Source: DASYPQ01 sp036006425
GTDB taxonomy: Bacteria > Planctomycetota > UBA1135 > GCA-002686595
Direction of reading: 5' to 3'
Assembly: GCA_036006425.1 (NCBI GenBank)
Contig: DASYPQ010000024.1
Coordinates: forward strand, 124,001-188,000
DNA length: 64,000 bases
Position 1 is the first letter of the stretch. Each line of letters starts with the position of its first letter. A program made the position numbers and the translations under genes. The notes beneath the pieces are model-generated. The model saw only the letters and a program-made list of their open reading frames with translations, ran no database searches and was not told the DNA's origin. Below are positions 51,397 to 59,236 of this stretch, in pieces.

Positions 51397-52218
51397 ATGC
51401 ACATCAGCGTCGAACCCCGCGACGACCACGCCATCCTCCACCTGAGGGGCGAGTTCGACACGTACTACGTTCCGCATCTCCAGAAGGAGATCGACGACCT
51501 CGTGAAGGCCGGGATCACGCGCGTGGTGCTCAACCTGCGCCTGGTCAAGTTCATCAACTCGACAGCGCTCGGGGCGATCATCAAGGCCAGCAAGGGTCTC
51601 GCGGCGAAGCAGGGCAAGCTCGCGATCTCGCGTCCGTCGGCGTTCTGCCGCGACATCCTCGAAAAGGTCGGCCTCGACCGCGTCGTCGGCATCTACGACA
51701 GCGACGAAGCCGCCGCGGCGAGCTTCGGGACGACGAAGGTCCCGCGCGCCGCCGCCGTCGACGATCCCGCCGAGGAGAGCTCGTCCGTGCTCTTCGCCCC
51801 CGTCGAGGAGGGCCGGATCGAGCACTTCCTCTCGCAGAGCCAGCTGATGGTCAAGGCCCCGATGACGAAGGACAAGCCCGCCAGCGCGTGGAGCGGTGCC
51901 GGTCGCATGTCGGCGCTCGACGAGCAGGGACTGCGGTTCACGTGGAACGGCGGCCAGACCGGTCTCTCGCCCTTCGCCATGGCCCAGATGCTCTCGCTCG
52001 GCACCGAGTGGAAGGTCAAGTTCCGCCTCCCGCTCCTCCAGCGCGGCTACTGCGAGGCCGTCGCCGTCGTGAACGAGCTCGAGGAGCGCCCGGACGGCGT
52101 CAAGGTCGGCGCGAGCTTCAAGGCGATCGACGACACGACGCGCAAGGCGATCCAGCAGTACGCGACGGACCTCGCCTTCCTGAAGGAAGAGCTCCGCCGC
52201 GCGACCGACAAGCGCTGA
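51397..52218 (+). CDS. STAS domain (anti-sigma antagonist type) fused to PilZ-like domain
   Basis: 273 residues. Residues 1-105 form a STAS domain (HAILHLRGEFDTYYVPHLQK, VVLNLRLVKFINSTALGAII); the Ser in FINSTALG is the position phosphorylated in SpoIIAA-type antagonists. The C-terminal part (about 130-265: AGRMSALDEQGLRF, WKVKFRLPLLQRGYCEAVAV, VKVGASFKAIDDTTRKAIQQ) resembles PilZ, the c-di-GMP-binding fold, but the early RxxxR is not obvious. It is divergent from the SpoIIE phosphatase gene. Its stop abuts the convergent GT4 stop in TGATCA. Confidence 0.8.
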   Translation: MHISVEPRDDHAILHLRGEFDTYYVPHLQKEIDDLVKAGITRVVLNLRLVKFINSTALGAIIKASKGLAAKQGKLAISRPSAFCRDILEKVGLDRVVGIYDSDEAAAASFGTTKVPRAAAVDDPAEESSSVLFAPVEEGRIEHFLSQSQLMVKAPMTKDKPASAWSGAGRMSALDEQGLRFTWNGGQTGLSPFAMAQMLSLGTEWKVKFRLPLLQRGYCEAVAVVNELEERPDGVKVGASFKAIDDTTRKAIQQYATDLAFLKEELRRATDKR

Positions 52219-53364
52219 TCAGACGCGTTCCGGGTTCAGGGCGCCCGCGGTCGCCTCGTCGGGGACGGCGGCGACCGCCGTTCCGCGCGCGCTCTGGATC
52301 AGCGACTCGAACGTCCGCGCGACGTGCGACCACGAGAGGCGTCGCTCGGCGATGTCGCGCCCGCGCCTCCCCCAGCGGCGCCGCGCGTCGGGCGACATCG
52401 CCGCGCGCCGCAGCGCTTCGGTCCACGCGACGACGTCCCCGGACGGCACGAGCAGCCCGGACGCGTCCGGCTCGACGAGCGCGCGCAGGCTCGGACGGTC
52501 GGAGGCGATCACGGGGAGGCCGCAGGCCATCGCGCGCGCCACGTTCCGTCCGCGCACCGCGTCGTCGAGGGCCGGCACGGCGAGGAGCGTGCTCACGCTG
52601 AAGAGGCCCGGGAGCTCCTCCTCGGGCACGCGGCCGAGCCAGCGGACCCGCGCTCCGATCCCGAGCCGGTCGATCGCGGCGCGCAGCTCCGCGCGCGCGC
52701 CGCCTTCCCCGGCGATCACAAGAGACCAGTCGTCGCGCTGGCCGAGAGCGCGTGCGAAGGCCTGGACGAGCGTGTCGAGCCCGCGACCGCGCTCGACCTT
52801 CCCGACGTAGAGGAGGATGCGACCCGAGAGGCCGTGGCGCTGGACGAGCGCGCTCGAGAGCCCGGGACGGTAGACGTCGGGGTCGACGCCCGGCGGCATC
52901 ACGATCACGCGTTCCTCCGGGAAGCCGCCGATCAACGCGCGCGCGCGGGCGACCGGATCGAGCGCGACGAGCGCCGCGGCCGTCCGCCGGACGTAGGGCC
53001 CCCACAGTCTCTCGCCGACGGCGAGGCACGCGCGCGAGAAGACGCCCTTGTCGCTGCGGCTCCCCGCCTCGACGAGCACGAGCGGGATCGCGAGCGCGCG
53101 CGCCGTGCGCGCGCCGAGCCACGCAGCCGGCGACAATGCGTCGTAGGCGAGGATCGCGTCCGGCGCGAAGCGCCGCGGTCCGAGCGAATCGCTCTCGTGC
53201 GCACTCGTCCGCGCGGCCGCGTCCCTGGGTCCTGCGCCGCCGAAGACGCGCGCGACGTGCCCCTGCTCGGCGAGCTCGCGCGCGAGTTCCGGAGCGTGAT
53301 CGCCCGACTGCCGCGTGAGCGTGAAGGGGTTCAGGAGCAGGGCGATGCGCAGGGGGGATGACAA
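52219..53364 (-). CDS. Glycosyltransferase family 4
   Basis: 381-residue GT-B enzyme. LRIALLLNPFTLTRQSGDHA opens the first Rossmann fold, ALDPVARARALIGGF and VIVMPPGVDPDVYRPG bridge to the second (RILLYVGKVERGRGLDTLVQ), and RGRNVARAMACGLPVIASDR is the donor-binding region. Donor unknown. The start is uncertain: TTG 53364 fits the fold start; an in-frame ATG at 53427 would add a basic 21-residue leader. Adjacent genes indicate surface-glycan synthesis. Confidence 0.85.
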   Translation of the reverse strand: MSSPLRIALLLNPFTLTRQSGDHAPELARELAEQGHVARVFGGAGPRDAAARTSAHESDSLGPRRFAPDAILAYDALSPAAWLGARTARALAIPLVLVEAGSRSDKGVFSRACLAVGERLWGPYVRRTAAALVALDPVARARALIGGFPEERVIVMPPGVDPDVYRPGLSSALVQRHGLSGRILLYVGKVERGRGLDTLVQAFARALGQRDDWSLVIAGEGGARAELRAAIDRLGIGARVRWLGRVPEEELPGLFSVSTLLAVPALDDAVRGRNVARAMACGLPVIASDRPSLRALVEPDASGLLVPSGDVVAWTEALRRAAMSPDARRRWGRRGRDIAERRLSWSHVARTFESLIQSARGTAVAAVPDEATAGALNPERV

Positions 53365-53666
53365 GGCGAAGCGTTCCCGTCGTCGCGGGGAGGGCGCACG
53401 TGCATCCCGGAACCCGCACCCAAGCATATCGGCCCGTGCGGTGTCGGATCCGAAAAAGAGGACGGCACATCCTTCCGAATCGCGAAGGCGCTGCGAGCTC
53501 GGCGCGATCCGCGCGCGTCGCGACACGAAAAAAGTTCCTCGCGCTCCGAGCAGCGCGGAAGGCGTTCGATCGATCGGTGTTCGAACGCGCTTTGCGCTCA
53601 AGTGGCTCGGAAAACGACCGAAAAGGGGTCGTCTCGCGAACCCCCCGCACGAGCGACACGAGCCCG
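53365..53666. other. 302-bp intergenic region between divergent genes
   Basis: No gene is visible. It separates the GT4 gene (minus) from the HAD-like gene (plus) and should hold both promoters. Locally less G+C-rich, with A-tracts near 53450 and 53528. It contains the inverted repeat listed separately. No riboswitch or RNA gene was recognised. Confidence 0.6.
53562..53588. promoter_or_regulatory. Inverted repeat GCGTTCGA-N11-TCGAACGC
   Basis: Perfect 8-bp arms at 53562-53569 and 53581-53588 separated by 11 bp, lying 78 bp before the HAD-like gene. The dyad could be an operator or a hairpin; no T-run follows, so it is not a terminator. Confidence 0.4.
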
Positions 53667-54278
53667 ATGAGCCCCCTCCCCATCCCCCCGCTGCCCGGCG
53701 CCGGCCGCCCGGTGCGCGGCCTCTTCGTCGGGCGCACCGGAGCGCTCCTCCCCGCGAGCGCGAAATCCTCCGCGGCGGCCCTGCCGAACGACCCGTGCCC
53801 GGCCGCGGCGCTGCGGCTCCTCTTCCGCGCCGGACAGCGCGGCTGGAAGCTCTACCTGATCGGCAACGAGGACTGCGTCGCGCGCGGGCGCGTCTCGGAC
53901 GCGGCGTGGGAGCGCTTCGAGAGCGACCTGCTCGGCACGCTGCGCGGCGAGGGCATCCCGCTCGTGCGGCACTACGCCTGTCTCGATCATCCGTCCGGCA
54001 AGGGCCGTCACCGCAAGGACTCCGTCTTCCGGTTCCCGAACACCGGCGCCCTGTTCCACGCCGCGCAGGAGGACGGGATCGAGCTGCGCGAGAGCTGGGT
54101 GATCGCGAGCGACGTCGACGAGCTCGCCGCGGGATGGCGCGCGGGATGCCGGACGGCGAAGGTCGGCAGCGGCCGCGCCAAGGGCGACGAGCTCGAAGTC
54201 GAGCCCGATCTCGTCGCCGCCGACCTCGCGAACGCGCTCGCGGAGCTCCTCGCATGCGACGAGTACTCGCGCGCGTAG
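53667..54278 (+). CDS. HAD-like protein (GmhB-type fold) lacking catalytic residues
   Basis: 203 residues aligning with histidinol-phosphatase/GmhB-type HAD phosphatases over the whole length. The usual DxDGT motif is replaced by LFVGRTGALL (both aspartates absent, Gly22 and Thr24); the Thr of motif II is Gly in LYLIGNEDCVARG, while NxxxxARG is kept; HRKDSV keeps the lysine; the final GDxxxD is SDVDEL. So the fold is recognisable but phosphatase activity is unlikely. It may be a structural or regulatory partner in glycan assembly. The ATG at 53667 is the first good start. Confidence 0.65.
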   Translation: MSPLPIPPLPGAGRPVRGLFVGRTGALLPASAKSSAAALPNDPCPAAALRLLFRAGQRGWKLYLIGNEDCVARGRVSDAAWERFESDLLGTLRGEGIPLVRHYACLDHPSGKGRHRKDSVFRFPNTGALFHAAQEDGIELRESWVIASDVDELAAGWRAGCRTAKVGSGRAKGDELEVEPDLVAADLANALAELLACDEYSRA

Positions 54279-54360
54279 CGGGAGTGCCGCGCTCGCCTTG
54301 ACGCGTCGGCTGGCGCACCTCGATAATCGACGGGAGCGCGCCGGATCGGACCGCGACCGC

Positions 54361-55119
54361 ATGGAAGAACGACAGTCCCTGATCCCGCGCATGGTCGCGA
54401 GGCTGAAGTTCCTGCGGTACCGCATGTTCGGCCGCGGACCGACCCGCGCCGAGTGGGAGCAGCGCCTGCGCCGGATCGTCGTCCCGACGGTCACGGAGTC
54501 CTTGCGCTGGATCCCGAAGGAAGGCGGCTCCTTCATCGACGTCGGGGCGAACTGCGGGATCTACGCCGAGAACATCCTGCGCGAGCGCCCGGGCGCGCGC
54601 GGGTGGCTCTTCGAACCGGTCCGGGAGCACTACGAGAGCTGCGTCGCGCGCGTCGGCTCCGCTCCGGGGATCGTCGTCGAGAACCTGGCGCTCGCCGACT
54701 GGCGCGGGCCGACGACGATCTGGAAGCTGAAGCACAACCCGGGCGGCAACATCATCGATGCCGAGATCGTCGCGCGGCGCCGGAGCTTCATGCACTTCCG
54801 CCCCGAGAAGATCCGGATCGCGGTGTTCGACGAGTACGCGAAGGAGCACGGCATCCGCTCCGTCGACTTCGTCAAGACCGACACGGACGGCTACGACTCG
54901 CGCGTGCTGCGCGGGATGCTCGGGTTCCTCGAGGCCTGCAACCCGCGGCCGGTGATCCTGGCCGAGCTCCTCAACGAGGCGACGCACCCCGACTGGGCCG
55001 GTCAGCTCGAAGTCCTCGAATCCCTCTACCGTCTCGGCTACGGCCGGGTCGATCTCACCGGCATGGACGACGTGCAGGACTTCCTCTTCGTCCCGGAAGG
55101 CCGCCGACCGATCGAGTGA
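54361..55119 (+). CDS. FkbM-family methyltransferase
   Basis: 252 residues. GGSFIDVGANCGIYAENILR is the SAM-binding motif of FkbM methyltransferases, followed by ARGWLFEPVREHYESC, VVENLALADWRG and VDFVKTDTDGYDSRVLRGML, the family's typical KxDxxG block. Members O-methylate sugars in glycans and natural products. ATG 54361 (MEERQSLIP) is preferred over a TTG at 54298. The stop overlaps the flippase GTG start (GTGA). Confidence 0.88.
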   Translation: MEERQSLIPRMVARLKFLRYRMFGRGPTRAEWEQRLRRIVVPTVTESLRWIPKEGGSFIDVGANCGIYAENILRERPGARGWLFEPVREHYESCVARVGSAPGIVVENLALADWRGPTTIWKLKHNPGGNIIDAEIVARRRSFMHFRPEKIRIAVFDEYAKEHGIRSVDFVKTDTDGYDSRVLRGMLGFLEACNPRPVILAELLNEATHPDWAGQLEVLESLYRLGYGRVDLTGMDDVQDFLFVPEGRRPIE

Positions 55120-56477
55120 AGCTCCCTCGATTCCTCGAGAACAAGTTCCTGCGCGACACCGCGACGCTGCAGGTGGGCTCGCTGCTCACGGCGATCGGGA
55201 ACTTCGCCAGCGCGGCCGCGCTCGCGTTCCTGCTCGGCCCGCGCGAGCAGGGCCGCTACTACCTCGCGATCGCGCTCTACACGCTGCTCTGGTGCATGAT
55301 GAACCAGGGCTTCGTCGGCGCGACCGTCAGCCAGGTCGCGGCGGCGAACGCGCGCGGCCTGCCGATCAAAGTGGCGGCGTGGCTCGCCTACCTCGCGAAG
55401 GCGTACCTCGTGCTCGGGGTCGTGCTCGTCGTCCTCGGGTACTTCCTGCTTCCCCCACTCGCAGTCCGCGTCTTCAACACGTCGCCGGACGCCGCGCGCT
55501 GGGCGATCTGGCTCACGCTGACGCCCTTCCTCGAGATGCCGAAGATCGTCCTGTGCGCCGGCCTCCAGGGCACGCGGCGCATGCTCGCCCTGACGCAGAT
55601 CGAGAACACGCAGGAGATCTCGCGCGTCTTCCTGGTCGTCGCCGGTGTGCTCGTGCTCGGGGGCGGCGAGGGCGCGATTCTCGGCATGCTCGCGTCCTCT
55701 GCCCTCGCATCGATCGTCGGGATCGAGATCTATCTCATCTCGCGTCGCGAGAATCCCGGAACCCTTCCTCCGATGCGCGAGATCCTGAGCCGGATCCGCG
55801 AGGTTCCCCTGCGGACCGGGCTTGCGCTCGGGACGAAACTCGGCCTCTTCCGCAGCGTCGACGCCGTCCTCCGCGAAGTGCTGCCGAGCCTCCTTCTCAA
55901 GCGCTTCGGCACGGAGGAGTGGGTCGCCTATCTACGGATCGCGCAGCGCATCCTCGGCGCACCGCTGATGTTCATGGTCGGCTTCAGCCGCACGGCGCTG
56001 CCGACCCTGTCGGAGCTCGCGGGCCTGAAGGACTTCGACCAGTTCCGGCGCACGTTCTGGAAGGCCTGCCTCTACTCGGGCGCGTTCATCTCGACGGGCT
56101 TGCTCCTCGCGATGCTGTTCGTGCGCCCCGTCCTGCGGCTGACGTTCCCGGAGAGCTACCTCGAGCCCGTCTGGGTGATGTGCCTGATCCTCCTCCCGGG
56201 CTACCTCGCGGTCTCGTTCTCCATCGCGAGCGACACGTTTTACCTCGTGTCGAATACGCTCAAGGCCGGCGTGATCATCTGCGTCGTCGGATTCGTCGTG
56301 TGCGCGGCCGCGCAGACCTGGCTCGCGGGGCACATCCGGACGACCGGGCCGGCGTGGGGCCTGATGATCACGATGTGCCTCACGAGCGTGCATTTCGTGT
56401 ACGCGGCCTGGTGGTTCCGCCACCAGCGGCGCGGAGTCGGCGGCCCGACGGTTCCCACCGCAGCCGAGCTGAGCTAG
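55116..56477 (+). CDS. Wzx-like polysaccharide flippase (MOP superfamily)
   Basis: 453-residue integral membrane protein with about twelve hydrophobic segments. LQVGSLLTAIGNFASAAALA, FLLGPREQGRYYLAIALYTL and the later VDAVLREVLPSLLLKRFG fit the polysaccharide_synt/MurJ-like MOP layout. Such proteins flip undecaprenyl-linked oligosaccharides across the inner membrane. It is coupled by GTGA to the FkbM methyltransferase. The stop codon TAG is part of a TAGGCT box upstream of the CBS gene. Confidence 0.87.
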   Translation: MKLPRFLENKFLRDTATLQVGSLLTAIGNFASAAALAFLLGPREQGRYYLAIALYTLLWCMMNQGFVGATVSQVAAANARGLPIKVAAWLAYLAKAYLVLGVVLVVLGYFLLPPLAVRVFNTSPDAARWAIWLTLTPFLEMPKIVLCAGLQGTRRMLALTQIENTQEISRVFLVVAGVLVLGGGEGAILGMLASSALASIVGIEIYLISRRENPGTLPPMREILSRIREVPLRTGLALGTKLGLFRSVDAVLREVLPSLLLKRFGTEEWVAYLRIAQRILGAPLMFMVGFSRTALPTLSELAGLKDFDQFRRTFWKACLYSGAFISTGLLLAMLFVRPVLRLTFPESYLEPVWVMCLILLPGYLAVSFSIASDTFYLVSNTLKAGVIICVVGFVVCAAAQTWLAGHIRTTGPAWGLMITMCLTSVHFVYAAWWFRHQRRGVGGPTVPTAAELS

Positions 56478-56480
56478 GCT
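56475..56480 (+). promoter_or_regulatory. Putative -10 box for the CBS gene
   Basis: TAGGCT begins at the flippase stop codon and lies 22 nt before the ATG at 56503; GGGAG at about 56489 provides a Shine-Dalgarno, so this transcript would have a short leader. Confidence 0.35.
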
Positions 56481-56502
56481 GCGACCAAGGGAGACGAACG
56501 CC

Positions 56503-56940
56503 ATGCGGATCGGCCACCTTCTCACCGTCCAGGACCTCCTGATCCTCGAGGAAGCCGCCACGGTGCTCGACGCCGCGCGCGCGATGACCGCTCGCAAGGT
56601 CGGCGCCGTGCTGCTGACGACGGCCGACGGAAGCCTCGCCGGGATCTTCACGGAGCGCGACCTGATGGCGCGCGTCGTCGTGCCCGGCAAGGATCCATCG
56701 CGCGTCACGTTGCGCGAGGTGATGACGCGCGACGTGTTCAGCGTCGGCCCGGACCACGAGGTCGCGCACGTGCGCGGTGAACTCCAACGCCGGCACATCC
56801 GCCACCTCCCGGTCGTCGTGAACGGAAGAGTCGTCGGCATCCTGTCGCTGCGCGACATCCTGCGCGCCGACATCGACCAGATGTCGCACGACGTCCAGGA
56901 GCTCGAGAAGTACTTCCTCGGCGGGCCGGAAGTCCGCTGA
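56503..56940 (+). CDS. CBS-pair domain protein
   Basis: 145 residues made of two CBS motifs: VLDAARAMTARKVGAVLLTT with GSLAGIFTERDLMARV, and VAHVRGELQRRHIRHLPVVV with GRVVGILSLRDILRAD. CBS pairs bind adenine nucleotides or SAM and regulate partner proteins; no partner domain is fused here. Its TGA abuts the stop of the convergent McsB gene in TGATCA. Confidence 0.92.
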   Translation: MRIGHLLTVQDLLILEEAATVLDAARAMTARKVGAVLLTTADGSLAGIFTERDLMARVVVPGKDPSRVTLREVMTRDVFSVGPDHEVAHVRGELQRRHIRHLPVVVNGRVVGILSLRDILRADIDQMSHDVQELEKYFLGGPEVR

Positions 56941-58038
56941 TCAGGCGAGGCGCTTGCGCAGCAGCCCCGCGCGCAGCCGGTCGCGCTCGCTGGCTTCGAC
57001 GAGGTCCTTCTCCGGCGCCTTCTGCGTGATCGCTTGCACGTGCCCGCGCTGCACCTGCACGCCGAGCTCGTTGAGCACCTGGATCGACGGGCCCGCCAGG
57101 AATCCGAGGTGCACTCCGAGGCGCAGGTTCGAGATGTGCGCGAGCGCGCTCTCCGTCGGCATCGCGCGGGCAGTCCGCAGGAGTCCGATCGAGCGGCTCA
57201 CGCGGTCCTTCACCGCGGCTTTCTGCTCCTTGAACAGCACCGCGCGCACCTTGCGCTCGAAATCGATGATCCGCGGGACGAGCGCCTTCAGGTCCTCGAC
57301 GAGCTGCCTCTCGCTGCGCCCGAGCGTGATCTGGTTCGAGATCTGGTAGAAGTCCCCGACCGCGCGGCTGCCTTCGCCGTGCAGCCCGCGCACCGCGAGC
57401 CCCGTCCGCTGCGCGGCGGCGAACACCTTCTCGAGCTCCGGTCGGACGAGCGACAGCGCCGGCAGGTGCATCATCACCGACGCGCGCAGCCCCGTTCCGA
57501 CGTTCGTCGGACACGCCGTCAGGTACCCGAGCTCGGGCGAGCACGCGAGCGGCACGCGCGACTCGAGCGCCTTGTCGCACTCCGTCACCGTCCGGAATGC
57601 CGTGTCGAGCTGGAACCCGGGAGCGAGCGCCTGGAGCCGCAGATGGTCCTCCTCGTTGACCATGACCGCGAGGGACTCGCTCGCCCCGAACGCGACCGCG
57701 CGCCCCGGCGACGTGACCTGGGCGTCCTCGCCGGGTGCGAGGTCGCGGCTGATCAGGTGGCGCTCGCGCAGCATGAGCCGGAGGACCGGGCTCGCGTCCT
57801 CCATCGAGACGAACGTCGTCTCGCCGTCGATCTTCAGGGCAACGAGGTGCTCGCGCAGGCGTTCCGAGACGTCCTTCGCCTTCGTCGGCTCGAGGCGCGG
57901 GACGAAAGGCTGGTCGGCGAGGTTCCGCGCCAGCCGGACGCGGCAGCTCACGACGACGTCCGACTCCGGGGCGCCGGCCGTGAGCCAGGAACCCACGCGG
58001 GCAGCCAGTCGTTGGAGATCGATCGGGCTCTGGGCCAT
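56941..58038 (-). CDS. mcsB: Protein-arginine kinase McsB-like
   Basis: 365-residue ATP:guanido phosphotransferase. VVVSCRVRLARNLADQPF is the McsB-type SxRxRLARN block, PLACSPELGYLTACPTNVGT carries the catalytic Cys of the CPxNxGT signature, and HGEGSRAVGDFYQISNQITL the phosphagen-kinase loop. McsB phosphorylates arginine in proteins, often marking them for ClpC. No mcsA or ctsR neighbour is present. ATG 58038 (MAQSPIDLQR). Confidence 0.9.
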   Translation of the reverse strand: MAQSPIDLQRLAARVGSWLTAGAPESDVVVSCRVRLARNLADQPFVPRLEPTKAKDVSERLREHLVALKIDGETTFVSMEDASPVLRLMLRERHLISRDLAPGEDAQVTSPGRAVAFGASESLAVMVNEEDHLRLQALAPGFQLDTAFRTVTECDKALESRVPLACSPELGYLTACPTNVGTGLRASVMMHLPALSLVRPELEKVFAAAQRTGLAVRGLHGEGSRAVGDFYQISNQITLGRSERQLVEDLKALVPRIIDFERKVRAVLFKEQKAAVKDRVSRSIGLLRTARAMPTESALAHISNLRLGVHLGFLAGPSIQVLNELGVQVQRGHVQAITQKAPEKDLVEASERDRLRAGLLRKRLA

Positions 58039-58117
58039 TTGCCGAGCTCGTGCGCGGACGACCCGGGTTCTAGCACGCAAGTCGGCGCGCCTCCAGGGCT
58101 CGACGCGAGTCCGCGCG

Positions 58118-59236
58118 TCAGGGAATCGGTCGCCGCGGTCCGAGGGCGCGCTTCAGGTTCTTCCAGCGACCGCGCAACGCCGCCCGCAGTGCGGTGATCT
58201 GCGCGTCGTTCCGGATCAAAAGCTCGCTCGCCGACGTGAGCTGCGCCTGGGCCCGTTCCAGGACCCCGAGCAGCTCCTCGCGCTCCCGCTGCAGCGTCGC
58301 GACGCCCTCCTGGACGCGCTCGCGCGCTTCCCGCTCGTCGGCGAGAGCCCGTCGGTGCCCGGCGAGGTCGCGCTCGAGCTCGGCCACGATCTTCCGGAAG
58401 ACGTCGCGTTCCTCGTGGAGGCTCTTGTGCGCATGCTCGAACCCGGCGAGCTCGAACGCGAGCTCCGTCATGCGCGCCACGGACCCGGGCGGGGTCGCGG
58501 GGTCTTTCGCCACGCCGGCGCGCGCCGGCAAGGGCGCGTTCGCGATCGCCGCGAGGACGGCGTGGCGGTACACGGGTTCGGTGTGGTCGGAGGCGTACAG
58601 GTGCCGGTTGTAGAAGCGGAAGAAGCGCGTCGCGACGCCGCGCAGCTCGTGCGTGTAGTCCATGTAGAGCGAGATGCAGATCAGCGCGAGCCAGCGCTCG
58701 AGGTTGCCGTGGCCGTGCGTCGCGACGGCGGCGCCGGACGCGGCGAGCTGGGCCTCGACGCGCGCCTTGTCCGGCAGCCCGTGGTGCCGGTGCTCCTCGA
58801 GGTAGCGGTGCTCGACGCCGAGCTTGTCCTTCAGGAACTGCTGGAGGAGGCGCTCGGCTTCCTCGACGGCGGGATCCTGGTACGGACCGACGATCGCGAC
58901 GTAGCGCCGCGAGACGCGCCTGCACTCCGCGACGAACGCCTCGCGCGAGGGCGGCGGCACGTGCTCGAGCGTGTCGAACGCCGTGACGACGTCGAAGCTC
59001 GCGTCCGCGAACGGGAGCCGCGCGCCGTCGCCGAGCACGAGGCCCGCCTCGGGGGAGGCCTCGAGGTCGACGAGCGCGACCCGATCGCGCGGCAGGAACG
59101 AGCGCAGGAGGGCCGTGCGACCGCCGACGTCGAGGATGCGCCAGGTGGCGCCTTTGGGCCGCACTTCCTCGAGCAGGTCCGCGGCGAAGCGGTACCGCTG
59201 GTACTGGTCGAACGGCAGCTCGAGGACGTCGATCAC
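58118..59236 (-). CDS. Class I SAM methyltransferase with C-terminal coiled coil
   Basis: 372 residues. WRILDVGGRTALLRSFLPRD is the SAM motif, then LVLGDGARLPFADASFDVVT and AFDTLEHVPPPSREAFVAEC. From about residue 270 a long coiled coil follows (KSLHEERDVFRKIVAELERD, VQEGVATLQREREELLGVLE) with a basic C-terminus. This layout resembles chain-length-regulating or tethering glycan methyltransferases near ABC exporters; that role is inferred. GTG start at 59236 overlaps the Wzt stop (GTGA). Confidence 0.83.
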   Translation of the reverse strand: MIDVLELPFDQYQRYRFAADLLEEVRPKGATWRILDVGGRTALLRSFLPRDRVALVDLEASPEAGLVLGDGARLPFADASFDVVTAFDTLEHVPPPSREAFVAECRRVSRRYVAIVGPYQDPAVEEAERLLQQFLKDKLGVEHRYLEEHRHHGLPDKARVEAQLAASGAAVATHGHGNLERWLALICISLYMDYTHELRGVATRFFRFYNRHLYASDHTEPVYRHAVLAAIANAPLPARAGVAKDPATPPGSVARMTELAFELAGFEHAHKSLHEERDVFRKIVAELERDLAGHRRALADEREARERVQEGVATLQREREELLGVLERAQAQLTSASELLIRNDAQITALRAALRGRWKNLKRALGPRRPIP

